From the NCBI GenBank assembly GCA_016931785.1, contig JAFGED010000319.1, positions 1-38,722 on the forward strand: DNA of 38,722 nucleotides, read 5' to 3'. The notes under the pieces were generated by a model. It was not told the DNA's origin, made no database searches, and saw nothing but the letters and a program-made list of their open reading frames with translations. Source of the stretch: Anaerolineae bacterium (GTDB taxonomy: Bacteria > Chloroflexota > Anaerolineae > B4-G1). Both the position numbers and the translations under genes were made by a program. Positions 8,531 through 16,459 of this stretch are shown in pieces; the stretch's first letter is position 1; the number at the start of each line of letters is the position of its first letter.

Positions 8531-8572
8531 GGTCTATGGGGACAAGCCTTCAAGGGCCCGTCCCTATGGACC
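8531..8572 (-). terminator. Long inverted repeat after the solute-binding protein gene
   Basis: GGTCTATGGGGAC (8531-8543) pairs with GTCCCTATGGACC (8560-8572), with two positions that do not pair by Watson-Crick rules. It starts right after the minus-strand stop codon. There is no T-run on the minus strand, so termination is only likely, not certain. Confidence 0.45.
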
Positions 8573-8573
8573 T

Positions 8574-9896
8574 TCACTCCAGGCTCTGGGCGGCGGCTCG
8601 CGCGGCTTCCTGGGGAGAGGCCTCGCCCGTCAGCACATTTTCCACTGCCACCTGCATGGCCGGCCCGACTTTTGCCATCACGTCCTGCGAGGGTGCGGGG
8701 ACGGCGGCGTCCAACAAGTCGCGTAGCGCAGCCTGTTGCGCTTCCGATATATCCCACATCCGGAGCGCGCTGCGGGTGCCCGGCAGATAGCCCACCGCCT
8801 GTGTCCACTCCGCGGTATTGTCGGGGGCGGTGAGCCAGGCGAACAGTGTCATCGCCAGGGCCTGCCGGTCGGGGTCGTCGGTGACCATCGCTATCGCCCA
8901 GGCCTCTCGGGCGATGGTGAAGGGAAATCCGTCGCGAGTGGGCACCGATGCGGCGATGTAGGGCTCGTCCGTTGCACTGGCAAGAACCTCTCGCCAGTAG
9001 AGACTGGCTTGCACTACGGCCATGTCGCCTTCTCCGGCGTCGAATCGCTCCCAGGATAGTTCCGCGCTTGTGATGTTTAGCACTACCGTCGGTGAAATTG
9101 CGCCGGTGCTGACGCAGTCATCGTAGAAAGTTAGGACTTTGAGCAAGGTTCGCTCATCCAAAAAGGGATTGCCTTCCGGGTCGGTCACCTTGCCGCCAGC
9201 GGCCATGTATTGAATCAGCGTCGTATCGTTGACCTGCAGATCACGCCCGCCGGCGGGGAAGATGAAGGACACGGGAGGGGTGATGACCTGTGTCCAGGAG
9301 ATGGGAGGGGAGCTCGACGGGGTTTTGCGATAGATCAAGTGCTGCATATCGGCGCCGATGACAAAGCCCACCGTGACGGTCCCATCTCCCTCTTGGCTTT
9401 TCACCGTGCCCATCTCGACGGCGAAAGGGAAGCGATCGGCAGCTTGGGACGTGGGGAGGAGAGCATCGAGTGGCTGGATGTAGTTTGAGGTGGCCATAGT
9501 CGCCATGTCGTCTGCGCCCACCACGATCAGATCGGGCAGGATGGACGGGGCTGCGTCCCGTGCTGTGCGCAGGTAGTCGATCATCCCGCCTCGCCCGTGG
9601 ATATTTTTCACAAACACTTCCACCTGCAGGTCATCGTGGCTTTGGTTGAACTCGGCCAACTGCTGCAGGAGGATTTCCGCCCCAGGGGCGTCGCTGTAGG
9701 GGTTCAGCTCTTCGGGCAGCCACAGCGTCAGGGTGGTGGTCGTCGGCTGTGGTTCGGGGGTTGGTATGAGCACCGCCGTGGGCGAGATGGGAGTTGGCGT
9801 TGGGGGCACTGCTGTGGGTTTTGCAGTCGGCGCTAAACCTTTGCAACCCGTTAGGGCCAGGAACAAAAGGATGGAAAGAACTGTTCGGGATCGCAT
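8574..9896 (-). CDS. Extracellular solute-binding lipoprotein (ABC sugar-type)
   Basis: The 440-aa protein begins with a lipoprotein signal peptide ending LALTGCKG, so Cys is lipidated and the protein tethered outside the membrane. A Pro/Thr-rich linker (PTAVPPTPTPISPTAV) precedes a family-1 solute-binding fold: TLTLWLPEELNPY, LAEFNQSHDDLQVEVFVKN, PDLIVVGADDMATMA and WTQAVGYLPGTRSAL. Such proteins deliver a ligand, often a sugar, to an ABC importer. No permease or ATPase gene lies beside it, so it is an orphan here. The ORF track start (TTG 9908) coincides with its own Shine-Dalgarno region; ATG 9896 follows GGAGG with good spacing. A TATAAT-like -10 lies at 9929-9934 without a well-spaced -35. 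Confidence 0.88.
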   Translation of the reverse strand: MRSRTVLSILLFLALTGCKGLAPTAKPTAVPPTPTPISPTAVLIPTPEPQPTTTTLTLWLPEELNPYSDAPGAEILLQQLAEFNQSHDDLQVEVFVKNIHGRGGMIDYLRTARDAAPSILPDLIVVGADDMATMATSNYIQPLDALLPTSQAADRFPFAVEMGTVKSQEGDGTVTVGFVIGADMQHLIYRKTPSSSPPISWTQVITPPVSFIFPAGGRDLQVNDTTLIQYMAAGGKVTDPEGNPFLDERTLLKVLTFYDDCVSTGAISPTVVLNITSAELSWERFDAGEGDMAVVQASLYWREVLASATDEPYIAASVPTRDGFPFTIAREAWAIAMVTDDPDRQALAMTLFAWLTAPDNTAEWTQAVGYLPGTRSALRMWDISEAQQAALRDLLDAAVPAPSQDVMAKVGPAMQVAVENVLTGEASPQEAARAAAQSLE

Positions 9897-9989
9897 TAGG
9901 GCCTCCAATCGATGTGATCGATGCGCCCATTATAACACAACCTGGCGTCAAGCCCTACTTGTTGGTGATTATCCACAATTCAAGCTCGT

Positions 9990-10075
9990 AAGCACCCTGA
10001 GGGGCCTCGTCGAAGGGGGCGGCTTGTGCCAAGGCGCATTCTTGCGCCCTGCATCCTTCGACAGGCTCAGGATGC
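9990..10075. repeat. Dispersed inverted repeat (TTCGACAGGCTCAGGAT type), copy 2
   Basis: Left arm AGCACCCTGAGGGGCCTCGTCGAAGG and right arm CCTTCGACAGGCTCAGGATGCT form an imperfect inverted repeat around a GC-rich spacer with its own short hairpin (AAGGCGCATTCTTGCGCC). It is the same family as 3076-3141 and shares the downstream GTCACGG. It lies between two divergent transcription units. Confidence 0.83.
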
Positions 10076-10129
10076 TTGTCACGGCATACAGCGAGAGTAT
10101 TTTCTATATGTGGGTAAACGCCAGCCTAC

Positions 10130-10158
10130 TTGCCAACTGTGTTAGGTTGGGGTATGAT
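10130..10158 (+). promoter_or_regulatory. Promoter of the three-gene glycosyltransferase operon
   Basis: -35 TTGCCA (10130-10135), 17-nt spacer, -10 TATGAT (10153-10158). The TTG that opens the 10158 ORF in the track lies at the edge of the -10 box, which excludes it as the start and supports ATG 10188. Confidence 0.72.
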
Positions 10159-10187
10159 TGACGCGCTCCCCTGAGAGACCTTGCGGA

Positions 10188-12275
10188 ATGGCCGAGTCCC
10201 AAAGCCCAAACCCCAGAGCGCGATATGCCCGTTGTGCCAGATGGGAATGGGGGCTGCTTGCCCTGATCCTATGCCTGTCTGCGGCGCTGCGGCTGTGGCA
10301 ACTGGATGGCGTGCCGCCGGGTTTCACCCACGACGAGGCCGGACACGGTCACGATGCTGTCGCGATACTGAATGGTGCCCGGCCCATCTACCAAACGGTG
10401 GGGTATGGCCGCGAGCCCCTGTACGATTACCTGGTCGCCGGGCTGATGGCGCTGTTTGGCCCTACCGGCGGCGTGCTGCGGTTCTCTCCTGTGCCGCTAG
10501 GGCTGCTCACTCTACTGGCGACGTTTCTCTGGGTGCGAGAGGCCTTCGACCGGCCCACGGCGCTGGCGACGACGGCGCTTCAGGCCGTCTCGTTCTGGTC
10601 GCTGGCGGTGAGCCGGCAGGCGCTGCGCTCTGGGCTGCTGCCGGTGTTGTTCGCGTTTGCGGTGTATTTCTATTGGCGGGGTTGGGGCGAGGCGCGGCTG
10701 GCCGTGCCTCGCCCTTACGGGGCGGCGTTGTGCGCGCTGTTCGTCGGGGCGACGCTGTGGACGTACCTACCGGCGCGTGTCACGTGGGTCGTTTTCCCCG
10801 GTTTCCTGGCCTACCTGGCAATCACGCACCGGGCGACGTTCCGGCGTGCGTGGCTGCCCACGCTGTTCGCCGTATTGGTCGGGCTGCTTCTGGCCGCGCC
10901 GCTCTTCGTCTACCTGCAGGCGCACCCGGAGGCGGAGCAGCGGCTGGCGATGCTGGACGAGCCGTTGCAGGCGCTCACGAGCGGAGATGTGTCCGTGGTG
11001 CTCGGCCGGGCGTGGAGCTGTGTGGCGGGGTTCTTTATCCCCGGTGCGGGCGATCGGTTCCTGGCCTACAACGTCCCCGGCCGCCCGACGTTCGACCTGC
11101 TGACCGGCGTGCTTTTCCTGGCCGGGGTGGTGCTGTGCCTGGTTCGCTGGCGGCGGCCGGCCTACGCCTTTGCGTTGCTGTGGTTCGTCGTCGGCGTCGC
11201 TCCCTCGCTGATCACGGGGGCGACCGCCAGCTTCACCCGCAGCATCGCCGCGCTGCCGGTGGCCTATCTCTTCCCGGCACTGGCCGTGGTGACAGTCGTG
11301 AGGTGGATAGCGACACGTTGGGGACACAAGGCCGCCTTGGTCGCCGGGCTGGGATTCGTCGCGCTGACCGTTGCCAGCGGCGCGATCTCGGCCCACGCTT
11401 ATTTTGTCACCTGGGGCCAGTCGCCCGACGTGCGGGCGGCCTACATGCATCCGCTCGTCGAGATCGCCGATTATCTGGACGCAGCCCCGATGGGCGAGGG
11501 CGTGGGGATTTCCACCTACCTCCCACACGCGCCGCACGATCCTTATGTTTTTGACATGCTCTCGCGGCGGGGTGACCGTTCGGCAAGCTCACGGCAAGGT
11601 CTGTCGCTGCGCTGGTTCGACGCCCGGCGGGCTATCGTGTTGCCGCCGGAAGCGAGCGCCGTGCTGATCGCGCTTGCCGGCGCGCCCCTCGATCCTTACT
11701 TTGTGGGTCTTCCTGGCCTCAGCGTGCGGGAGCGCGTGGCGCTGCGGGAGGACGACGCGGACCCATATTTCGACGTCTACGAGTGGGAGCCGCAAGTGAT
11801 GGCGGCAGCGCTGCAGGGGAGAGTACGTGGAGAGCCGGCGGACTTTGGCCCTTCGCCGGGCTCAGGGCAGGCTCCCGTGCGCTTCATCGGCTACGATCTG
11901 CGCACGCCAGAGGTCGCGCCGGGTGGGACGGTCGAACTGGTCACGCTGTGGCGCGTCGTCGCCCCGGAGCCGCTGCGGCCCCGGAACCTATCAAATGCGG
12001 AGGAGGACTGGGTGGTGTTCACCCACGCGTTGGACGGGGCGGGGAACGTCGTCGGACAGGAGGACCGGCTCGACGCGCCTGCCTGGGACTGGCAGGCGGG
12101 TGACGTGGTGGCGCAGATTCACCGCTTCGAGCTGCAACCCGATCTCGGCGCAGGTCCGGTCGCGCTCGAGGTCGGCATATATCGTCGTTCCGATGGCCTC
12201 CGTCTGCCTGTCTTGGCGGATGGCAACGTTGTGGAAGATCGCGTGATTTTGCAGTCTTTGGAAATTGTGAAGTGA
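10188..12275 (+). CDS. PMT/ArnT-like membrane glycosyltransferase (GT-C), paralogue 1
   Basis: The 695-aa protein starts with a basic cytoplasmic tail, then about a dozen hydrophobic segments. The first external loop carries the acidic motif GFTHDEAGHGHDA (about residues 45-57), as in PMT/ArnT-type GT-C enzymes that transfer sugars from polyprenyl-phosphate donors on the outer face of the membrane. A lumenal stretch (YFVTWGQSPDVRAAYMHP) is shared with the next gene. Residues from about 564 to the end form a beta-rich module (IGYDL, PGGTVELVTLWRV, VGIYRRSDGLRLPV) found in five other proteins here. Compared with paralogue 2 it has two in-frame insertions of repeat-derived sequence (SASSRQGLS and PSPGSGQAP). 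Donor and acceptor are unknown. The start is weak in Shine-Dalgarno signal. Its TGA overlaps the GTG of the next gene. Confidence 0.85.
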   Translation: MAESQSPNPRARYARCARWEWGLLALILCLSAALRLWQLDGVPPGFTHDEAGHGHDAVAILNGARPIYQTVGYGREPLYDYLVAGLMALFGPTGGVLRFSPVPLGLLTLLATFLWVREAFDRPTALATTALQAVSFWSLAVSRQALRSGLLPVLFAFAVYFYWRGWGEARLAVPRPYGAALCALFVGATLWTYLPARVTWVVFPGFLAYLAITHRATFRRAWLPTLFAVLVGLLLAAPLFVYLQAHPEAEQRLAMLDEPLQALTSGDVSVVLGRAWSCVAGFFIPGAGDRFLAYNVPGRPTFDLLTGVLFLAGVVLCLVRWRRPAYAFALLWFVVGVAPSLITGATASFTRSIAALPVAYLFPALAVVTVVRWIATRWGHKAALVAGLGFVALTVASGAISAHAYFVTWGQSPDVRAAYMHPLVEIADYLDAAPMGEGVGISTYLPHAPHDPYVFDMLSRRGDRSASSRQGLSLRWFDARRAIVLPPEASAVLIALAGAPLDPYFVGLPGLSVRERVALREDDADPYFDVYEWEPQVMAAALQGRVRGEPADFGPSPGSGQAPVRFIGYDLRTPEVAPGGTVELVTLWRVVAPEPLRPRNLSNAEEDWVVFTHALDGAGNVVGQEDRLDAPAWDWQAGDVVAQIHRFELQPDLGAGPVALEVGIYRRSDGLRLPVLADGNVVEDRVILQSLEIVK
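11577..11600 (+). repeat. In-frame dispersed-repeat fragment inside glycosyltransferase 1 (a)
   Basis: CGTTCGGCAAGCTCACGGCA is a variant of the TTCGACAAGCTCAGGGCA family. It encodes residues missing from the paralogue at the aligned position (GDRSASSRQGLSLRWFD against RDDVRVRWFD). Confidence 0.6.
11850..11875 (+). repeat. In-frame dispersed-repeat fragment inside glycosyltransferase 1 (b)
   Basis: CCTTCGCCGGGCTCAGGGCA followed by GGCTCC resembles the intergenic repeat CCTTCGACAGGCTCAGGA. It encodes PSPGSGQAP between the membrane part and the C-terminal module, where paralogue 2 simply has FGGGVEL. Confidence 0.6.
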
Positions 12276-14311
12276 CCAAATCTCCAATCTCTAGTCTCAA
12301 ACCTCAAGTCACGAATGGTCTACTGGTCATCATCCTTCTTGTGGCCGCTTTCCTGCGCCTGTATCGCCTGGACGAGATCCCGCCCGGCGTGACGCACGAC
12401 GAGGCGGACACGGGGTACTTTGTCGAGGTGGTGTATCGCACTGGTCGGCCCTCGCAGATTGAGACGCCCTACGGCTACGCCTACAAGCCGTTCACCCAGG
12501 TCTCGGCGGCGCCCTTTATGACGCTCTTTGGCGCGAACGATCTGGCGCTGCGCTTTCACGCGGCGTTCTGGGGAATGGTGCTGCTGGTTTTCACGTACCT
12601 GTGGGCGCGGCGGGCATTTGGCGGCGCGGCGGGCTTGGGCGGCGCGGCGGTGATGGCCGTGACTTTTTGGACGGTTTTCGACAGCCGCTTTGCCCTCAAC
12701 TCGCCGCCGTCTCCGGCGCTGTTCAGCGGGGCGGTGTACTTCCTGTGGCTGGCGATGGAGGATGGAGGGGGCAAGCGGCGCTGGTGGGCCTGGACGCTGT
12801 TCGCCCTGATGCTGACCGGGTCGTTCTACGCCTACGAGGCCGCGGGCGCGGCGGCGATGGCTTTCGCGCTGTTCTTCGTCTACCTGTTTTTCGCCGACCG
12901 CGCGCGCTTCCGCCGCCACGGTGCGTGGCTCGCCGGTTCGTTGATCGTCGCCGGGCTGCTGGTCGCGCCGCACGTGCTCGATCCATCCTCGTGGGGGCGT
13001 ACGAACACGCTATCGGACCCGATACGTGAGGCGGCTCGGGGCAACTTTTGGCCGCTGCTGAACAACGTCGTCAGCACGTTGGGGACGTTCAGCTTCAGCG
13101 GCGATAGTTTCGTCACCTACAACCTGCCCCACAGGCCGATCTTTGATCCGGTCGTCAGCGTGTTCTTCTACGGCGGCATCCTGCTGTGCCTCTGGCGCTG
13201 GCGGAGACCCGCCTACGCGTTCGTGCTGATGTGGATGGTCCTGGGCATCCTGCCTTCGCTGCTGCTGGGGGAGTGGACGAGCACGCTGCACAGCAAGGCG
13301 GCCGAGACGCCGATCCTGGTACTGCCGGCTCTGTGCGCCGTCGAGGTGGGACGTTTTGTGGCCCGGCGTTTCGGCCCGCGATGGCGGAGGGTCTTTGCCG
13401 CGGCTTGCCTGGTCTGGCTGGCCGTCGTCGCCGCGCTCACCGGCTACGATTATTTTGTCCGCTGGGGGCAGTCGCCCGAGGTGCGGGCGGCCTACTTTCA
13501 CAACTTGGTCTCTATCGCCGACTACCTGGAGGATGGGGACTATAGCGGCGACGTGGCGCTTTCGTCCCCCTTCCCCGACGTGCCCCTCGATCCGTTCATC
13601 GCCGATATGCGCCTGCACCGGGACGACGTGCGCGTGCGCTGGTTCGACGCTCGCTGGGCGCTTGTCTTTCCCGGTGTGGAGCGCGGTCTGTTCGTGCTGC
13701 CGCCCAACACGCCTCTCGATCCGTACTTTGCCGAGCGGCTGGATTTGCAGCTCGTCGAGCGCGTGGAACTGCACCCCGAGGACGTCGATCCCACTTTCGA
13801 CGTCTTTGCGTGGAGGCCGCAGAGCGCATTTGCGCATGCGTTGCCAGAGACAGCGCAAGTGGTGAGCGTCGGAGGGGAGGCGCGCGGGCTGCCGGTGAGC
13901 TTTGGCGGCGGGGTGGAACTCGTCGCCTACGACCTGCTGACGCCGGAGGCCGCGCCGGGAGGGACGATCACGCTGGTCACCTTCTGGCGCATACGCGATC
14001 CGGGCGCGCTGGAGCCGGTGGAACCCCGGCATTACGGGCGCGCCGCTGCACTTTTTGTGCATGCGCTCGATGCGGAGGGCGAGATCGTCGGCCAGGACGA
14101 CCGGCTGGACGCGCCTGCCTGGGATTGGCGCGCGGGCGACGCCTTCGCGCAGATACACCGGGTTCGGCTGGACGACGGTGTGCCGCCTGGCCCCTACGAC
14201 TTGGCGGTGGGCATCTACAACCGCCACGCGGAGACACGTCTGCCCGTCGTCGGCGGCACGGTGGTGGACGACCGTGTGTTCTTGGGTCCGGTGAGGGTTT
14301 CGGGCGAATGA
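12272..14311 (+). CDS. PMT/ArnT-like membrane glycosyltransferase (GT-C), paralogue 2
   Basis: The 679-aa protein has the same build as its upstream neighbour: about a dozen membrane segments, first-loop motif GVTHDEADTGYF (about residues 39-50), a shared YDYFVRWGQSPEVRAAYFHN segment, and a C-terminal beta module from about residue 547 (VELVAYDLL, PGGTITLVTFWRI, LFVHALDAEGEIVGQDD, RLPVVGGTVVDDRV). Its likely role is sugar transfer from a lipid-linked donor at the outer membrane face. It starts at GTG 12272 in a GTGA overlap with the preceding stop and ends in an ATGA overlap with the next start, so translation is coupled across three genes. Codons 3 to 16 are encoded by a heptamer-periodic repeat (ISSLKPQVT). 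Confidence 0.85.
   Translation: MTKSPISSLKPQVTNGLLVIILLVAAFLRLYRLDEIPPGVTHDEADTGYFVEVVYRTGRPSQIETPYGYAYKPFTQVSAAPFMTLFGANDLALRFHAAFWGMVLLVFTYLWARRAFGGAAGLGGAAVMAVTFWTVFDSRFALNSPPSPALFSGAVYFLWLAMEDGGGKRRWWAWTLFALMLTGSFYAYEAAGAAAMAFALFFVYLFFADRARFRRHGAWLAGSLIVAGLLVAPHVLDPSSWGRTNTLSDPIREAARGNFWPLLNNVVSTLGTFSFSGDSFVTYNLPHRPIFDPVVSVFFYGGILLCLWRWRRPAYAFVLMWMVLGILPSLLLGEWTSTLHSKAAETPILVLPALCAVEVGRFVARRFGPRWRRVFAAACLVWLAVVAALTGYDYFVRWGQSPEVRAAYFHNLVSIADYLEDGDYSGDVALSSPFPDVPLDPFIADMRLHRDDVRVRWFDARWALVFPGVERGLFVLPPNTPLDPYFAERLDLQLVERVELHPEDVDPTFDVFAWRPQSAFAHALPETAQVVSVGGEARGLPVSFGGGVELVAYDLLTPEAAPGGTITLVTFWRIRDPGALEPVEPRHYGRAAALFVHALDAEGEIVGQDDRLDAPAWDWRAGDAFAQIHRVRLDDGVPPGPYDLAVGIYNRHAETRLPVVGGTVVDDRVFLGPVRVSGE
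12277..12318 (+). repeat. Heptamer-periodic repeat in the start of glycosyltransferase 2
   Basis: It reads as seven-base units CAAATCT, CCAATCT, CTAGTCT, CAAACCT, CAAGTCA, CGAATGG. The first three are closest to each other. It resembles the short tandemly repeated heptamers (STRR) described in cyanobacteria. Confidence 0.6.
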
Positions 14312-16371
14312 GTAAATTGCAAATCGCAAATCGCAAATCGCGAATCGCAAATTGGCTGATCGTCGGCATACTCCTGCTTACCTGGGGCTTGCGCCTCTGC
14401 TGCCTGGAAGCCATCCCTCCTGGCTGGCGTGACGACGAGCTGATCGAGGTATACGCCCTCTCCGGGGAGGTGCTGGCCGGGCGCCCGACGTTCTACTTCA
14501 CGGGGGCCTCCGGCCACGAGCCGCTCTACCACACGCTCCGCGCCGGGGCGCTCGCGCTGTGGGGCGTCAATGCCCTCACCAATCACCTGCTGCCCATCGT
14601 CTCGGGGACTCTGGCCGTCCCTCTGACCTATCGACTGAGCCGGAGGTTGTTCGGGCGAAAGGTCGCGCTGTCGGCGGCGATTCTCATGGCTGTGGGTTTT
14701 TGGCCGCTGATGTACAGCCGCTTTGGCGTGCGCCACCAGATGCTTGTGCCCCTGGCGCTGGCCGTTTTCTACTTTCTGTGGCCTGCGGAGCGCTCTTCGC
14801 CTGCCAAGGCCCGCGCGCGGATGGTGGCGAGCGGCGTGGCTCTCGCCGCCGCGCTCTACACCTACACGGCCAGCCGCTTGATTCCTGCCGTGCTGCTGGT
14901 CTTTGGCCTGTACCTGGCTCTCTGCCACCGGGAGCGATTCCGCCGCTGGTGGCGGCCTCTGCTGGCGACCTCGCTCCTGGCGGCGGTGCTGACGGCGCCG
15001 ATGTGGCTCGCCATCGCGCGCGGGCGCAGCGAGGCGGCCGCGCAGGGCGTGGGGGCCGACGCGCGCCTGGCCGAGCTGGCCGTGCCGCTGCGCGAGCTGC
15101 AAACCGGCAATCTCCGCCCGCTGCTGGAGAACGTTTGGACGACGCTGGGGATGTTCCACGCCGCCGGCGACCCGGAGTGGCTGTACAACGTCGCCGACCG
15201 GCCGGTGTTCAACCTTCTCGGCGGCGCGCTGCTGTGGGCGGGCGTCGCGATCTGCCTGTTCCGTTGGCGACAGCCGCGCTGCTTTTTTCTGCTCCTGTGG
15301 CTGGGATTTGGGCTGGCCCCCACTTTCATCAGCGTCCCGCCCGCCAGCCTGAGCCACTCCATCCTGGCCCAGCCCGTCGTATACATCCTACCGGTTTTGT
15401 CGCTGGTCGAGGCTTGCAAGTATGCAAGTGGCAAGTATGCAAGTGGCAAGTATGCAAGTGGCAAGTCGCTCATTCGCCCCGGCCGAAGGCCGGCATTCGC
15501 TCATTCGCTGTTTGCCATTTGCTATTTTATATTTGCGATTTTTCTGTTTAGTAATGCCATCCGTGACCTCTACGACTATTTCGTCGTCTGGCCACGGCAG
15601 GAGCTGGTGCGGGTGCTTTATCGCGCCGATTACCGCGAGGCCTCGCGCTACCTGGACGCCCATCCCGAGATCGCAGACGTCGCAATGTCCAGCACGCTGC
15701 TCGGGCCCTGGGATCGGTTGGCGCTGGATGTGGACACGCGGCGTGACGACGTCGACGTGCGCCTGTTCGATCCGGGACGGGTGCTGGTCTGGAGCGCGGG
15801 CGATGCGCCGGCGACTGTATTGTTGGCGTCTTGGCCGCCTGCGGATTCGACCACCGACGATTTTTTGGAATCGCCGGAGGCTATCTCGCCTGACCTCACG
15901 CGCTACACGCTCCCGCCGATCTCTGATCTCCAGTCTCTAGTCGCTACTCCGACGCGCTTTGCCAATGGCCTGGAGCTGGTCGAGGCTCGTTGGGTGGACG
16001 AGCTCGAGCTGCTGACCGTCTGGCGCGTCGCCGAGCCGCTCGACCTGCCGCCTAGCCCTATCGTGGCCAACCCGCCCCCACCGGGCGTCTACTCCGGGCC
16101 GCGGCTGAAGGTCTTTGCCCATCTCCTGGCCGCCGATGGCGCGCAGGTGACCGGGGACGACGGCCTGTGGGTAGACCCGCTCACGCTCCGGCCCGGCGAC
16201 TATTTCCTCCAGGTCCATCGCTTCACGCTTCCGCCGGACGCGCCTGCCGGGCCTTATGGAGTGAGGCTGGGGTTATACGATCCAAAGCCGGGGGAGGAGA
16301 TGCGCTGGCATGTGTTGGACGGTGCAGGGGAAGCCCTTGCCGATCACGTCCTGGTGCCAGCTGGCGAATAG
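14308..16371 (+). CDS. PMT/ArnT-like membrane glycosyltransferase (GT-C), paralogue 3
   Basis: The track ORF begins at 13810, but its first 166 codons are a shadow of paralogue 2. ATG 14308 overlaps the upstream TGA by ATGA and gives a 687-aa protein. Its first loop carries GWRDDELIEVYA (about residues 38-49) and GHEPLYH, and membrane segments follow. The C-terminal module (from about residue 550: LELVEARWVDELELLTVWRV, FAHLLAADGAQVTGDD, GVRLGLYDPKPGEEMRW) is more divergent than in paralogues 1 and 2. Several stretches come from simple repeats: the N-terminus QIANRKSRIAN, a loop KYASGKYASGKYASGK, a membrane helix FAICYFIFAIF, and a linker ISDLQSLVAT. It is the last gene of the three-gene operon; two hairpins follow the stop. 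Confidence 0.83.
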   Translation: MSKLQIANRKSRIANWLIVGILLLTWGLRLCCLEAIPPGWRDDELIEVYALSGEVLAGRPTFYFTGASGHEPLYHTLRAGALALWGVNALTNHLLPIVSGTLAVPLTYRLSRRLFGRKVALSAAILMAVGFWPLMYSRFGVRHQMLVPLALAVFYFLWPAERSSPAKARARMVASGVALAAALYTYTASRLIPAVLLVFGLYLALCHRERFRRWWRPLLATSLLAAVLTAPMWLAIARGRSEAAAQGVGADARLAELAVPLRELQTGNLRPLLENVWTTLGMFHAAGDPEWLYNVADRPVFNLLGGALLWAGVAICLFRWRQPRCFFLLLWLGFGLAPTFISVPPASLSHSILAQPVVYILPVLSLVEACKYASGKYASGKYASGKSLIRPGRRPAFAHSLFAICYFIFAIFLFSNAIRDLYDYFVVWPRQELVRVLYRADYREASRYLDAHPEIADVAMSSTLLGPWDRLALDVDTRRDDVDVRLFDPGRVLVWSAGDAPATVLLASWPPADSTTDDFLESPEAISPDLTRYTLPPISDLQSLVATPTRFANGLELVEARWVDELELLTVWRVAEPLDLPPSPIVANPPPPGVYSGPRLKVFAHLLAADGAQVTGDDGLWVDPLTLRPGDYFLQVHRFTLPPDAPAGPYGVRLGLYDPKPGEEMRWHVLDGAGEALADHVLVPAGE
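14319..14353 (+). repeat. Tandem heptamer GCAAATC x5 in the start of glycosyltransferase 3
   Basis: Units are GCAAATC three times exactly, then GCGAATC and GCAAATT. They encode the cytoplasmic N-terminal tail QIANRKSRIAN just before the first membrane helix. Confidence 0.85.
15416..15466 (+). repeat. 15-bp tandem repeat inside glycosyltransferase 3
   Basis: GCAAGTATGCAAGTG is present three times perfectly (15416-15460) plus a partial fourth unit. The 15-bp period keeps the frame and encodes the repeated peptide KYASG. Each unit splits into related 7- and 8-mers (GCAAGT core), linking it to the other heptamer tracts. Confidence 0.92.
15511..15538 (+). repeat. Heptamer-periodic repeat encoding a membrane helix
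   Basis: Units TTTGCCA, TTTGCTA, TTTTATA, TTTGCGA resemble the reverse complement of the GCAAATC units. They follow two CATTCGCT 8-mers (about 15494-15509) and encode most of FAICYFIFAIFLF in glycosyltransferase 3. Confidence 0.7.
15918..15952 (+). repeat. Heptamer-periodic repeat before the C-terminal module of glycosyltransferase 3
   Basis: Units GATCTCT, GATCTCC, AGTCTCT, AGTCGCT, ACTCCGA encode ISDLQSLVATP. They are close in sequence to the 12277-12318 tract. Confidence 0.62.
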
Positions 16372-16408
16372 GCTTGGGCATCTACAATAGTCAAATGCCG
16401 CTCTGAGG

Positions 16409-16457
16409 GCAGTTTTGACCGCAGGTCAAAACTGCTTTGGGTCGGCGGAGCCGACCC
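16409..16457. terminator. Two hairpins between convergent genes (likely bidirectional terminator)
   Basis: GCAGTTTTGACC-GCA-GGTCAAAACTGC is a perfect 12-bp stem (16409-16435). GGGTCGGC-GGA-GCCGACCC is a perfect 8-bp stem (16439-16457) three bases later. They lie between the convergent 14308 and 16460 genes. The core GACCGCAGGTC recurs downstream of the macroglobulin gene at 38555-38566. Confidence 0.65.
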
Positions 16458-16459
16458 TC

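Noticed and set aside
9929-9951. Promoter for the solute-binding protein gene
   Set aside because: A TATAAT -10 is present on the minus strand, but the only TTGACG nearby is 11 nt away, too close for a standard spacer. I left it out as a feature.
13810-14307. N-terminal 166 codons of the 853-aa ORF
   Set aside because: This part is a frame shadow of glycosyltransferase 2. The protein starts at ATG 14308, which overlaps the upstream stop.
13010-14350. Long minus-strand ORFs over the glycosyltransferase genes (also 23446-24729, 26163-27098, 34081-35376)
   Set aside because: All lie opposite well-supported coding sequence and lack domains, start signals or plausible composition.
15416-15466. 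Possible CRISPR-like array
   Set aside because: The units are 15-bp direct tandem repeats without spacers and lie inside a coding sequence.
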